From Flavobacterium sp. (GTDB lineage Bacteria; Bacteroidota; Bacteroidia; Flavobacteriales; Flavobacteriaceae), in contig JASLED010000092.1 of the NCBI GenBank assembly GCA_030151255.1, positions 38,276 to 102,275 on the forward strand: DNA of 64,000 bases, given 5' to 3'. Both the position numbers and the translations under genes were made by a program. How positions within the stretch are numbered: position 1 is the first letter of the stretch; each line of letters begins with the position of its first letter. Below the pieces are notes generated by a model. It made no database searches and was not told the origin of the DNA. It was given only the letters and a program-made list of their open reading frames with translations. This document shows, piece after piece, positions 1-8,959 of the stretch.

Positions 1-405
1 ATTTAAAACTGGAATAATTGTTAAATCATTTTCCAATGCCAAATACAAGTTAGAAATAGTTTGTGCCTGAATGCTTTGGGCAGCATCTACAATTAACAAA
101 GCTCCTTCGCATGCAGCAATTGAACGAGAAACCTCGTACGAAAAGTCAACGTGTCCTGGAGTATCAATTAAATTCAAAATATATTTTTCGCCTTTGTATT
201 CATATTCCATTTGAATAGCGTGAGATTTAATTGTAATTCCTCTCTCACGTTCCAAATCCATACTATCCAAAAGCTGATTTTGTTGCTCACGCGCAGTCAC
301 CGTTTGTGTAGCATCTAACAAACGATCTGCTAACGTACTCTTTCCATGGTCAATGTGAGCAATAATACAAAAGTTTCTAATGTTCTTCATCTTGGTTATA
401 TCCAT
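1..405 (-). CDS. lepA: Elongation factor 4 (LepA), N-terminal part, cut by window edge
   Basis: This is the first 135 codons of LepA/EF4, a translational GTPase that acts on ribosomes, reported to back-translocate them or to help 30S maturation. The sequence shows G1 AHIDHGKST near residue 19, the switch region with [11 protein letters not shown], and G3 DTPGHVDF, followed by [19 protein letters not shown]. The combination of ITIKSHA and [12 protein letters not shown] is typical of LepA rather than TypA or EF-G. ATG codons at 405 and 390 are both in frame; 390 gives the usual MKNIRNF start, and 405 adds five residues. The 3' end lies outside the window. A nested inverted repeat sits directly upstream of the start (413-467). 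It is divergent from dusB. Confidence 0.93.
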   Translation of the reverse strand, partial: MDITKMKNIRNFCIIAHIDHGKSTLADRLLDATQTVTAREQQNQLLDSMDLERERGITIKSHAIQMEYEYKGEKYILNLIDTPGHVDFSYEVSRSIAACEGALLIVDAAQSIQAQTISNLYLALENDLTIIPVLN

Positions 406-412
406 TATTAGA

Positions 413-467
413 AGATCAATTAAATCAAAAAAGTCAGAAGAAATAGGACTTTTTATCCGATTGATCT
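413..467 (-). promoter_or_regulatory. Two-tier hairpin in the lepA leader
   Basis: Two nested inverted repeats are visible: outer arms AGATCAAT (413-420) and ATTGATCT (460-467), and inner arms AAAAAGTC (428-435) and GACTTTTT (447-454). The base of the structure is about 8 nt from the upstream lepA start codon, so in the mRNA it would sit where the ribosome binds. It is AT-rich, so stability is moderate. No known riboswitch class is recognised. A regulatory role is inference. Confidence 0.35.
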
Positions 468-520
468 AAGTTGTAAGACTTTCGTTTTATTTAAATTACA
501 AACAATAAGCCTATATTTTG

Positions 521-528
521 CAAATATA
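521..528 (-). promoter_or_regulatory. Candidate -7 box for lepA
   Basis: The minus strand reads TATATTTG here, an exact match to the Bacteroidota -7 consensus TAnnTTTG. It would give lepA a leader of about 110 nt that includes the nested hairpin. No clear -33 TTG element is seen, so support is the -7 match and position only. Confidence 0.4.
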
Positions 529-722
529 CTTGAAAGTTTGAATTTATTGTTCACTATTTCTATTTTTAATAACTCCAAATTCTTCTAATTCTACTTCAAA
601 TCCGTAATTTTAAAAGAATCAAAATACAAGATAAATCGCTTAACCTAACGAACTATTTAACTATAAATCAATCGTTTTAATCAGATCGATAATCTTATTC
701 AACCTAAAAAAATAATTTATCG

Positions 723-730
723 TACTTTTG
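723..730 (+). promoter_or_regulatory. -7 box for dusB
   Basis: TACTTTTG matches TAnnTTTG exactly and lies 21 nt upstream of the ATG at 752. Because the TTG at 728 is inside this promoter box, the longer reading of dusB beginning there is very unlikely. Confidence 0.55.
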
Positions 731-751
731 CATCAAATATTCGGTACAATT

Positions 752-1750
752 ATGATTAAAATTGGCAATATAGAACTACCCGATCATCCGTTGCTTTTGG
801 CTCCTATGGAAGATGTGAGCGATCCGCCGTTTCGTCGTTTATGTAAAATGCACGGAGCGGATTTGATGTATTCGGAATTTATTTCTTCAGAAGGTTTGAT
901 TAGAGATGCCATGAAAAGTAAAATGAAATTGGACATCTTTGATTATGAACGACCTGTTGGTATTCAAATTTTTGGAGGTGATGAAGAAGCTATGGCGCTG
1001 TCGGCAAAAATTGTAGAAACTGTTCAGCCAGATTTGGTAGACATCAATTTTGGATGCCCAGTAAAAAAAGTTGTTTCTAAAGGTGCTGGCGCAGGTGTTT
1101 TAAAGGATATTGATTTAATGATTCGATTAACGCAAGCAGTTATAAAAAGTACACATTTACCAGTAACTGTAAAAACACGATTGGGTTGGGATGACGATTC
1201 AATAAACATTGATGAAGTTGCAGAGCGTTTACAAGATGTTGGTGTTCAGGCGTTGACTGTACATGCCAGAACAAGAGCGCAAATGTACAAAGGTCATTCA
1301 GATTGGACTCATATTGAACGAATTAAGAATAATTCAAGAATTAAAATTCCAATTTTTGGAAACGGTGATATTGACAGCCCTCAAAAAGCATTAGAATACA
1401 AAGAAAAATTTGGTTTGGACGGAATGATGATTGGTCGTGCGGCTATTGGATATCCTTGGATTTTTAATGAGATAAAACACTTTTTTGAAACTGGCGAAGT
1501 ACTAGCTCCTCCAACAATGAAAGACAGATTAGAAGCGGCTAAAAATCATTTAATTTGGTCAATGGAATGGAAAGGTGAAAGATTAGGAATTGTAGAAATG
1601 CGCAGACATTACACCAATTATTTCAAAGGAATTCACGGTTTTAAAACACATCGTCAACGTTTGGTTACAGAAGATAGCCCTGAACAATTGCTACAAATCT
1701 TTAACGAAATTGAAGATTTTTACAAAGATTATATTATTGAATCGATATAA
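752..1750 (+). CDS. dusB: tRNA-dihydrouridine synthase (DusB type)
   Basis: An FMN-dependent enzyme that reduces uridine to 5,6-dihydrouridine in tRNA using NADPH, in the cytosol. The protein is 332 residues, normal for bacterial Dus. It has the TIM-barrel start LAPMEDVSDPPFR (residues 16-28), the active-site stretch INFGCP with catalytic Cys102, KTRLGW near 140, TVHARTRAQMY and the C-terminal flavin site FGNGDI and GMMIGRAAIG. Start 752 was chosen over the TTG at 728 because the latter lies in the promoter and adds residues absent from the family core. It is a single-gene unit followed by a hairpin terminator. Assignment to the DusB subgroup rather than DusA/C rests on overall resemblance. 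Confidence 0.93.
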   Translation: MIKIGNIELPDHPLLLAPMEDVSDPPFRRLCKMHGADLMYSEFISSEGLIRDAMKSKMKLDIFDYERPVGIQIFGGDEEAMALSAKIVETVQPDLVDINFGCPVKKVVSKGAGAGVLKDIDLMIRLTQAVIKSTHLPVTVKTRLGWDDDSINIDEVAERLQDVGVQALTVHARTRAQMYKGHSDWTHIERIKNNSRIKIPIFGNGDIDSPQKALEYKEKFGLDGMMIGRAAIGYPWIFNEIKHFFETGEVLAPPTMKDRLEAAKNHLIWSMEWKGERLGIVEMRRHYTNYFKGIHGFKTHRQRLVTEDSPEQLLQIFNEIEDFYKDYIIESI

Positions 1751-1755
1751 CAGTT

Positions 1756-1785
1756 AAACTCCTTTTAACCAAGGAGTTTTCTTTT
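1756..1785 (+). terminator. Rho-independent terminator after dusB
   Basis: Stem AAACTCCTT (1756-1764) / AAGGAGTTT (1771-1779) with a 6-nt loop, followed by a T-rich tract. Confidence 0.7.
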
Positions 1786-1815
1786 TTCAAATTAAATCCG
1801 ATTACCTTCAAACTT

Positions 1816-3168
1816 ATGTATACAAATCCACATTCTACCAATATTTTACTGAATTTAGGCATTGATAGCTTAAACGAAATGCAAGAAAAAGCCAATGAAA
1901 CTATTCTTGACACACCCAATGTTGTATTGCTTTCACCTACTGGCTCGGGTAAAACCTTAGCTTTTTTATATCCGCTTTATCAATTGTTAAACGAAGATGT
2001 CAATAAGGTACAATGCCTTATTTTGGTTCCTTCTCGCGAATTAGCTTTACAAATTGAGCAAGTTTGGAAAAAAATGGGAACTTCATTCAAGGTAAATACT
2101 TGCTATGGCGGGCATTCTATTGAAACAGAGATAAAAAACTTATCTAATCCACCTGCTGTATTAATTGGAACGCCAGGAAGAATTGCAGATCATTTAGAAC
2201 GAGAAACTTTTTCTACCGAAGCAATTCAAACGCTTATTTTAGACGAATTTGACAAATCGTTGCAATTGGGCTTTCAAGAACAAATGTCGTTCATCATTTC
2301 TCGTTTAAAAAATGTAAACAAACGCGTTTTGGTTTCGGCAACTTATGATATTAAAATTCCAAAATTTACCCAAGTAATAAATCCGACAACGTTAGATTTT
2401 CTGTCAACAAATGAAGAGCTTGAAGTTAAACTTACTACGCAATTGGTTATTAGCAAAGAGAAAGACAAACTAAACACTTTGTTTCAGCTTTTGTGCAGCA
2501 TTAATTCTGAACCAGCTATCATATTTTGCAACCATAGAGATGCAGCAGAGCGCATTAGTGAAACCTTGAACAATGAAGGTACTTACACCACTTATTATCA
2601 CGGAGGAATGGACCAAGAAGAGCGTGAGCGTGCTTTGATTCAATTTAGAAATGGAAGTGTACGTTATTTAATTACCACAGATTTAGCTGCACGCGGTTTG
2701 GATATACCTGATATCAAACATGTTATTCACTACCATTTACCTTTTAAAGAAGAAGAATATACTCACAGAAATGGTCGTACAGCACGTATGCAAAACTCCG
2801 GAACCGCTTATTTAATTATACATGAAGGAGAGAAAAAATTGGATTATGTAGATTATTCTATGGATATTTTTGCAGTTGCCGAAAAAACTATTCTGCCAAA
2901 AGCTCCCGATTTTCAAACTTTATATATTAGCGGAGGTAAAAAGAACAAACTAAATAAAATTGATATTGTTGGTTTTTTCTCTCAAAAAGGAAATTTAGAA
3001 AAAGGCGATTTGGGACTAATTGAAGTAAAGGATTTTGTGTCGTTTGCAGCTGTAAAAAGCACTAAAGTAAAAGATTTGCTTAATGCTATAAAAGACCAAA
3101 AAATGAAAGGAAAAAAATACAAAATACAAGTAGCTAGAAACGTTATTAAAAAAGATGATCGTTTCTAG
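1816..3168 (+). CDS. DEAD-box family ATP-dependent RNA helicase, DbpA-like
   Basis: A 450-residue cytosolic RNA helicase, probably acting in ribosome assembly or RNA remodelling. Motif I SPTGSGKT (about residues 40-47), motif Ia PSRELALQ, GTPGR, motif II DEFD, motif III SAT, then in the second RecA domain TTDLAARGLD and motif VI HRNGRTAR. The C-terminal 75 residues (KIDIVGFFSQKG onward) look like the DbpA RNA-binding domain, which in E. coli DbpA binds 23S rRNA hairpin 92. The oddity is DEFD rather than DEAD at motif II; the two acidic residues needed for Mg-ATP are kept. A convergent terminator separates it from mscS. The exact RNA target is not established by the sequence. Confidence 0.87.
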   Translation: MYTNPHSTNILLNLGIDSLNEMQEKANETILDTPNVVLLSPTGSGKTLAFLYPLYQLLNEDVNKVQCLILVPSRELALQIEQVWKKMGTSFKVNTCYGGHSIETEIKNLSNPPAVLIGTPGRIADHLERETFSTEAIQTLILDEFDKSLQLGFQEQMSFIISRLKNVNKRVLVSATYDIKIPKFTQVINPTTLDFLSTNEELEVKLTTQLVISKEKDKLNTLFQLLCSINSEPAIIFCNHRDAAERISETLNNEGTYTTYYHGGMDQEERERALIQFRNGSVRYLITTDLAARGLDIPDIKHVIHYHLPFKEEEYTHRNGRTARMQNSGTAYLIIHEGEKKLDYVDYSMDIFAVAEKTILPKAPDFQTLYISGGKKNKLNKIDIVGFFSQKGNLEKGDLGLIEVKDFVSFAAVKSTKVKDLLNAIKDQKMKGKKYKIQVARNVIKKDDRF

Positions 3169-3190
3169 ATCGAGAAAAATAGTTTAAAAA

Positions 3191-3225
3191 AAACTGCTTG
3201 GATTGCTCCAAGCAGTTTTTTTATT
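3191..3225. terminator. Bidirectional terminator between helicase and mscS
   Basis: Perfect 12-bp stem AAACTGCTTGGA (3191-3202) / TCCAAGCAGTTT (3207-3218), loop TTGC, with A-run upstream and T-run downstream, so it can serve both convergent genes. Confidence 0.85.
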
Positions 3226-4048
3226 TTGTTTTATCTGAAACAATATGCAAATCTCTTTGTGGAAAAGGAATTTCAATATTTGCTTCATCTAAGGCAACTT
3301 TTACATTTTGCTGTATCTCAAATACAGTATTCCAATAATCTGCTCTATTCATCCAAATTCTAACTTTTAAATCTACTGAGCTATCATTCAAATTATCAAC
3401 AAAAATAATTGGCGCTTTCTCTGTAAGTACTCTTGCATCATTCGCTAATGCTTTTTGAATCACTTCTTGAGCAAATTTAATGTTTGCATCGTAAGAAATA
3501 CCTACAACAAAATCAAATCTTCTGATGGTAATAGCAGTATAATTTGTAATTACTGAATTAGCCAAAGTTCCGTTAGGACTAAATAATCTTAATCCTGTTG
3601 GCCCAACTAACGTAGTATATAACAAATCTATTTTTTCTACTTCGCCTTCTGTTCCACTTGGATTTGAAATATAATCGCCAACCTTAAAAGGTTTAAATAA
3701 CAATATCAATACTCCGCCTGCAAAGTTTGATAAACTTCCTTGCAAAGCCAAACCAATAGCTAAACCTGCCGATGCAAATGCTGCCGTAAAAATGGTAGTT
3801 TGAATTCCCATTGTTGAGGCAACTGTAATTAATAGAAGAATATAAAGTATTGTTTTAATAATACTCAATAAAAAACCTCTTAATGATAATTCTACATCGC
3901 GTTTTTCAAATCGCTTGCGAATAAAGGTTAGAATTAATTTTACCAAATAGCCCCCAATAGCTAGTATGATAATACCAACCGCAATTTTAGGTAAGGCGAC
4001 AAATATGGTTTGCAACATTGTTTCAAATCCTCCTGATAAATTTTCCAT
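3221..4048 (-). CDS. mscS: Small-conductance mechanosensitive channel, MscS family
   Basis: A 275-residue inner-membrane channel that opens under membrane tension and releases solutes during hypo-osmotic shock. Hydrophobic helices lie near residues 15-35, 60-80 and 85-110. The third carries the Gly/Ala-rich pore helix FASAGLAIGLALQGSLSNFAGG typical of MscS TM3. This is followed by the beta domain with FKPFKVGDYI and FSPNGTLANSVI, and an alpha/beta C-terminal domain. Length is close to the E. coli MscS (286). It lies 25 nt downstream of the C1 peptidase on the same strand and may be co-transcribed; no functional link is evident. Confidence 0.92.
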   Translation of the reverse strand: MENLSGGFETMLQTIFVALPKIAVGIIILAIGGYLVKLILTFIRKRFEKRDVELSLRGFLLSIIKTILYILLLITVASTMGIQTTIFTAAFASAGLAIGLALQGSLSNFAGGVLILLFKPFKVGDYISNPSGTEGEVEKIDLLYTTLVGPTGLRLFSPNGTLANSVITNYTAITIRRFDFVVGISYDANIKFAQEVIQKALANDARVLTEKAPIIFVDNLNDSSVDLKVRIWMNRADYWNTVFEIQQNVKVALDEANIEIPFPQRDLHIVSDKTK

Positions 4049-4073
4049 AGCAATTTTGTTTTATTTATTTCAT

Positions 4074-5273
4074 TTACAATTTCAATTTAGATTTCATATT
4101 TTTTGGTAAACCATCTTTATGAACCATAATATCTGTTGTTTTATACTTTACGTATTCTTTAGACATATACATATATCCTTTATAATCGTTAGTAACTCCC
4201 CACGAGTTTTTAACAATATAATATTCTCTTCCGTTTTGATCTTTTGCTATACCAACAATATGCATACCATGATCGTCTGTTGTAGAATAATTATCAAAAG
4301 CTTCTTGACGCATTTCTGCTGTTACTTTTCTTTCTGGCTTTGGTCCATTAAAAATTGCTTCTCTTTCTTCTGCTGTCATATCATCCCATTCTTTTTCTGG
4401 CACATATGCAACACCGTTTTTCCAGCTAAAATATTTTTCACTTACATCGCCACCCCAAGCAACAGTAAATCCGTTTTTAAGAGCATAATCAATAATATCT
4501 GTTAACTCATTAATTTGCACGTTATAAACCTGATCAAAAGCCCAGTTATCTGGCACTAATAATACAAATTTTTCGTATAATGGATAATTTAAATCTGATC
4601 CGATTTCTACGTAATCATCAGGATTAATTCCTACAACTTCTTTAGCAAAAGTTTGTGGAGTATATTCTTTTCCTTCCCATTTAAATTTAGCTGGTACTTC
4701 TCCCAAATAAGCATCAATTGCAGAAGTATATGCTTTTTCCCAATTTGGTGTAAGTTTTCCGTTTGGATTAGCAACTACTGCTTTTAGAATACCTTCTTGA
4801 ATAGCTGCCATTTCTGCAAACTTATTTTTAGATGTTCCGTAGTTTAATCCGCTATATACAGATTGAGGTACTGCTCCGTATTTTTTATACATATTCATTA
4901 CATCATGAAAAGCACCGCCATCGCCAAGAGTTACTGCACCTTGCATTCTTACATACATTTTGCCTTTTTCAATATAAGCATTACGCGCCGAATAAATCTG
5001 AGAAATTTCTACTGGGCGTTTTCCCATACGCATCATTTCTGACTCAATAAAAGAATTGGCAGAATAAGACCAACATGTACCTGATGATCCTTGATTTTTG
5101 ATTGATGTGTTTTCTATATCAACTACTGGTTTAAATTGATATAACTCTTTACTCTTGTCGCTTACATTTAGTTTTAATGCATTTACTAAATTGTCTTGTG
5201 CATAAGTTGGTGTAAATGCCGCAAAAGCTAATGCCGCAGCTAATACCCAAGATTGAATTGTTTTTTTGTTCAT
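4074..5273 (-). CDS. Secreted C1-family cysteine peptidase (bleomycin hydrolase/aminopeptidase C type)
   Basis: A 399-residue papain-fold peptidase of the C1B (PepC/bleomycin hydrolase) group. Gln61 of the oxyanion hole and nucleophile Cys67 lie in NQGSSGTCWSYS, with His338 in DHGMHIVG and Asn356 in VKNSWG completing the triad. Unlike cytosolic PepC from Firmicutes it has a signal peptide (residues 1-25, ending TYAQ), so it probably works in the periplasm or outside the cell, likely supplying amino acids from peptides. This fits the neighbouring secreted S9 peptidase and the symporter further on. The C-terminus KSKLKL has no sorting domain. A near-consensus -7 (TATATTTA, minus strand 5302-5295) precedes it. 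Confidence 0.9.
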   Translation of the reverse strand: MNKKTIQSWVLAAALAFAAFTPTYAQDNLVNALKLNVSDKSKELYQFKPVVDIENTSIKNQGSSGTCWSYSANSFIESEMMRMGKRPVEISQIYSARNAYIEKGKMYVRMQGAVTLGDGGAFHDVMNMYKKYGAVPQSVYSGLNYGTSKNKFAEMAAIQEGILKAVVANPNGKLTPNWEKAYTSAIDAYLGEVPAKFKWEGKEYTPQTFAKEVVGINPDDYVEIGSDLNYPLYEKFVLLVPDNWAFDQVYNVQINELTDIIDYALKNGFTVAWGGDVSEKYFSWKNGVAYVPEKEWDDMTAEEREAIFNGPKPERKVTAEMRQEAFDNYSTTDDHGMHIVGIAKDQNGREYYIVKNSWGVTNDYKGYMYMSKEYVKYKTTDIMVHKDGLPKNMKSKLKL

Positions 5274-5450
5274 TTTTAATTGAAGTTATTGTGGTAAATA
5301 TAAAAAACATTAATGAATTAACTAAAAATCTAAGAAATAGAAAAACTAAAAACTTGTAATTTTCAATATTCATATTATTTACTATATGTCTTATTTTCAG
5401 ATTTTTGTTACATATTTTTATGTTTTTTCTGAATAATTAATATCAATAAA

Positions 5451-5487
5451 AAAGAGCTATCAAATAAATGATAGCTCTTTTTTTATT
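5451..5487 (-). terminator. Terminator after the S9 peptidase
   Basis: Stem AAAGAGCTATCA (5451-5462) / TGATAGCTCTTT (5469-5480) with a 6-nt loop. A T-run follows on the minus strand. Confidence 0.75.
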
Positions 5488-5494
5488 TTATGGT

Positions 5495-7396
5495 TTACAA
5501 AGTTTCTTTTAACCAACGGAAAAATTCACCTTGCCAAACTTGCGCGTTTTGTGGTTGAATAACCCAGTGATTTTCTTCTGGCAAATATAAAAATCTACTT
5601 TTTACACCTCTTAATTGTGCTGCCTGAAAAGCTTCTTGTCCTTGTCCAATTGGCACACGATAATCTTTCCCTCCTTGGATAACCAAAATTGGAGTATTCC
5701 ATTTATCTACATTATTAATCGGATTGAAGTTATTTAAGGCATTTTGAACATCTTTATTGTCTTTATCCCAATATGCTCCACCAAGATCAAAATTAGGGAA
5801 AAACACTTCTTCTGTTGTACCATACATACTTACTAAATCAAATACTCCACAGTGTGAAATAAAAGATTTGAAACGATTTTCATGAATACCTGCTAGGTAA
5901 AAAACAGAATATCCTCCGTAACTAGCACCAATTGCACCCAATCTATTTTTGTCAACGTATTTTTCTGTTGCCACATCATCAATTGCTGCTAAATAATCTT
6001 GCATTGGTTTTCCTGCCCAATCTTTAGAAATAGCTTCGTTCCACTCTACTCCATGTCCAGGCATACCTCTTCTGTTTGGTGCTACAATAATATAACCTTC
6101 TGCTGCCATTAATTGGAAATTCCAACGGAACGAATAAAACTGAGTTAACGCAGATTGTGGCCCACCTTGGCAATATAATAAGGTTGGATATTTTTTGTTT
6201 GGATCAAAATTTGGAGGATAGATTACCCAAGTAACCATATCTTTTCCATCTACAGTTTTAACGATTCTTTTTTCACTTTTACTCAAAGCTAATTTTGAAT
6301 AAACAGCATCGTTTACCTTTGTAATTTGCTTCCACGATTTCTTTTTCAAATCGTAAGAATAGATCTCTGTTGCGTGATTAAAATCAGTACGAGTAAGTAA
6401 AACATTATTACCTGAAAAACCAACAATACTTGTTACGTCAAAATTTCCGTCTGTTAATTGGGTTACAACAGGTGCAATTCTTTTTAAACCAGGAAAGTTT
6501 ACTTCAAATAATTGTACTGTACCATTTACAGCAGCAACAAAATAAACTTTATCTCCTTCTTTACTCCAAACATAACTATCAACCGTTCCATCCCAGTTAG
6601 CTGTTAAATTTTGCTCTACATTTCCGAAGCGAACGATAATATCGTTTTTATCTGCTTCAAATCCGTCGCGTTTCATTTGCAACCAAGTTAAATGGCCTTG
6701 CGGAGAAAATGTAGGATGCGTATCATAACCTACATTATTTGGCGTAAGATTAGTTGTTTCTTTTGTTTTTAAGTTATACTCATATAAATCAGTATTTGTA
6801 CTTAAAGCATATGCTGTTCCAAATTTCTTTTTAGAAACATAAACGATAGATTCATTATTTGGAGCCCAAATATAATCTTCTGATCCACCGAAAGGTTTTT
6901 GAGGAGCATCATAAGGTTCGCCAAACATAATGTCTATTTTATTTTCCTTATCTGCTATTGGCGCGTAAAAAACGTGGTTGTGTGTACCTGTATTCCAGTT
7001 ATCCCAATGTCTATAATCTAATTCATCATATACAAATGCATCCGATTTTTGCATTGTAGGATAAAAATCTTTTCCAAGTACTTTATTAATCTTTACTTCT
7101 TGATCAAAAACAAGCATTTGTCCGTTTGGCGACAAATTTTTATCTGCCAATAAGTTTTTATACTCTTTAATTTCGGTCGATTGCCCTCCTATTACAGGAA
7201 TTTGATACGTTTTTGAATCAAAGCTATTCTCTTCCATATTGGCATGAGTAACTTTGTAAATCAAATTCTTTCCATCTTTTGTTATACCAACCGGACTTAC
7301 TCTTCCTAGTTTCCAAAGTAATTCTTTTGTCATTACTTCTTGCGAAAAAGCGCTAATTCCGATCAAACTCAAAGCAAACAAAAATATTTTTTTCAT
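5495..7396 (-). CDS. Secreted S9-family serine peptidase (prolyl oligopeptidase/acylaminoacyl-peptidase type)
   Basis: A 633-residue peptidase with an N-terminal signal peptide (MKKIFLFALSLIGISAFSQ), a WD40-like beta-propeller over roughly residues 30-380 (TolB-like repeats such as SPNGQMLVF, SPQGHLTW) and a C-terminal alpha/beta-hydrolase domain. The nucleophile Ser is in GASYGGY; Asp is in VIQGGKDYRVP and His in EENHWV, completing the triad. Family members release di- or acylated amino acids from short peptides in the periplasm. It pairs functionally with the secreted C1 peptidase just downstream. Length and order of domains are normal. Substrate cannot be read from the sequence. Confidence 0.9.
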   Translation of the reverse strand: MKKIFLFALSLIGISAFSQEVMTKELLWKLGRVSPVGITKDGKNLIYKVTHANMEENSFDSKTYQIPVIGGQSTEIKEYKNLLADKNLSPNGQMLVFDQEVKINKVLGKDFYPTMQKSDAFVYDELDYRHWDNWNTGTHNHVFYAPIADKENKIDIMFGEPYDAPQKPFGGSEDYIWAPNNESIVYVSKKKFGTAYALSTNTDLYEYNLKTKETTNLTPNNVGYDTHPTFSPQGHLTWLQMKRDGFEADKNDIIVRFGNVEQNLTANWDGTVDSYVWSKEGDKVYFVAAVNGTVQLFEVNFPGLKRIAPVVTQLTDGNFDVTSIVGFSGNNVLLTRTDFNHATEIYSYDLKKKSWKQITKVNDAVYSKLALSKSEKRIVKTVDGKDMVTWVIYPPNFDPNKKYPTLLYCQGGPQSALTQFYSFRWNFQLMAAEGYIIVAPNRRGMPGHGVEWNEAISKDWAGKPMQDYLAAIDDVATEKYVDKNRLGAIGASYGGYSVFYLAGIHENRFKSFISHCGVFDLVSMYGTTEEVFFPNFDLGGAYWDKDNKDVQNALNNFNPINNVDKWNTPILVIQGGKDYRVPIGQGQEAFQAAQLRGVKSRFLYLPEENHWVIQPQNAQVWQGEFFRWLKETL

Positions 7397-7683
7397 GTTA
7401 TCAAGTTTAAATAAGCTGTAAAAATAACGTTTTCTTTTAATAGCAGCACGATATTTGCTATTTACTTGTTTTTTGACAACAAAATTTAGTTGAAATTAAC
7501 TATTTTAAAATGAAGTGCCATTTTCACATATAAAAGCACAAAATTTAATGGATAAACAACTACCAAACCTTAAAATACTCTAATTTTCAAATAAACATCA
7601 ATCTAAAACTGTTATAATTATGTAAAACACTATATTTTATTCAAAAAAAATCTTTATTTTTCACGCTCAATTATACTTTTCTT

Positions 7684-8931
7684 ATGAAAAACAACAAACT
7701 ATTTATTGCCATAATTATTGCTCTTGTATTAGGAGTGGTATTGGGTGGAGTAATACATTATTCTTTTCCAGAACACATAACTGGATTTTCAACAAATATT
7801 AAATTACTAGGAACTATCTTCATCCGACTTGTGCAAATGATTATTGCACCATTGGTATTCTGTACACTTGTAGTAGGAATTGCCAAGATGGGAGATATGA
7901 AAATGGTTGGCCGTGTAGGTGGTAAAGCTATGGGATGGTTTATTACTGCTTCATTAGTTTCTCTTACAATAGGTTTGATTTTAGTAAACTGGTTACAGCC
8001 AGGTGCAAATGCTAATTTTGATATGCAAAATGTTTCGGGTTCTGCCGAACTACTTACCAAAACAGGATCATTAAGCTTACAAACATTTATTGAACATCTA
8101 ATTCCTAAGAGTGTTTTTGAATCATTTGCTCACAACGAAATTTTGCAAATTGTAGTATTTGCTATCTTTTTTGGCGTGGCTTTATCAAGCATTGGTAAAA
8201 AAGGAAAAGTTGTTATTAAACTATTTGATCGAATAGCTGAAGTTGTACTAAAAATGGTAAACTACATTATGTGGACTGCTCCACTTGGTGTTTTAGGAGC
8301 TATTGCAAGTGCAGTTTCTCTTTACGGACTTACTATTTTTCTTACTTATGCCAAATATCTAGGCGCTTTTGTTGCTGGTTTGGCAATTTTATGGGCTTTG
8401 ATGATATTAATAGGATACTTAATTTTAGGCAAAGATGTTTGGAGACTATTAAGAGCTATTAAAGAACCTTTGCTTATTGCATTCTCTACAACAAGTAGCG
8501 AAGCTGTGTTTCCAAAACTTGTGGAACAATTAACAAAATTTGGTTGTTCACCTAAAATTGTTTCTTTTACTTTACCATTAGGTTATTCATTCAATCTTGA
8601 TGGAAGTATGATGTACATGACATTTGCTAGTATATTCATCGCTCAAATTTATGATGTACCTTTATCCTTGGGAGATGAAATATTAATGCTATTAGTATTA
8701 ATGGTTACAAGTAAAGGTGTGGCAGGTGTGCCTAGAGCTTCTTTAATTGTAATTGTGGCTACTTGTGCAATGTTTAATATTCCGCCTGAAGGAATTGCTT
8801 TTATTTTACCTATTGACCATTTCTGTGATATGGGAAGAAGTATGACAAACGTATTAGGAAATGCTTTATCAACAGCATCTATTGATAAGTTTGAACATTC
8901 TGACGCAACAGAAGAAGCACAAACAACGTAA
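7684..8931 (+). CDS. Dicarboxylate/amino acid:cation symporter (DAACS family)
   Basis: A 415-residue inner-membrane secondary transporter of the glutamate/aspartate/C4-dicarboxylate group. It shows the expected 8 helices plus two re-entrant hairpins: the serine-rich HP1 motif AFSTTSSEAVFPKL (about 267-280), the TM7 cation motif SFNLDGS, HP2 GVAGVPRAS, and TM8 DHFCDMGRSMTNVLGNA with substrate-contact Asp, Arg and Asn. TM8 Arg in this place favours acidic amino acids or dicarboxylates. No signal peptide is needed. The DedA gene follows after 28 nt and is probably co-transcribed. Exact substrate is uncertain between glutamate, aspartate and C4-dicarboxylates. Confidence 0.9.
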   Translation: MKNNKLFIAIIIALVLGVVLGGVIHYSFPEHITGFSTNIKLLGTIFIRLVQMIIAPLVFCTLVVGIAKMGDMKMVGRVGGKAMGWFITASLVSLTIGLILVNWLQPGANANFDMQNVSGSAELLTKTGSLSLQTFIEHLIPKSVFESFAHNEILQIVVFAIFFGVALSSIGKKGKVVIKLFDRIAEVVLKMVNYIMWTAPLGVLGAIASAVSLYGLTIFLTYAKYLGAFVAGLAILWALMILIGYLILGKDVWRLLRAIKEPLLIAFSTTSSEAVFPKLVEQLTKFGCSPKIVSFTLPLGYSFNLDGSMMYMTFASIFIAQIYDVPLSLGDEILMLLVLMVTSKGVAGVPRASLIVIVATCAMFNIPPEGIAFILPIDHFCDMGRSMTNVLGNALSTASIDKFEHSDATEEAQTT

Positions 8932-8959
8932 AAAAACATAAAACAGATAAAAACACACA

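Larger units (their letters stand above)
406..722. other. lepA-dusB divergent intergenic region
   Basis: This stretch separates the two divergent genes. It holds the lepA leader hairpin and a -7 candidate, listed separately. The remainder is AT-rich with no ORF, tRNA or repeat that I can support. Confidence 0.5.

Noticed and set aside
728..751. TTG start at 728 extending DusB by eight residues
   Set aside because: The TTG lies inside the -7 promoter box (723-730), and the added residues are not part of the Dus fold; ATG 752 is used.
4119..4505. 128-residue plus-strand ORF opposite the C1 peptidase
   Set aside because: It is antisense to a gene with complete catalytic motifs and has a Cys/Phe/Ile-rich composition typical of the reverse complement of AT-rich coding DNA.
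7439..7462. Inverted repeat AATAGCA/TGCTATT in the gap before the symporter
   Set aside because: Seven AT-rich base pairs with a 10-nt spacer are expected by chance here, and it is not placed at a terminator or near a start.
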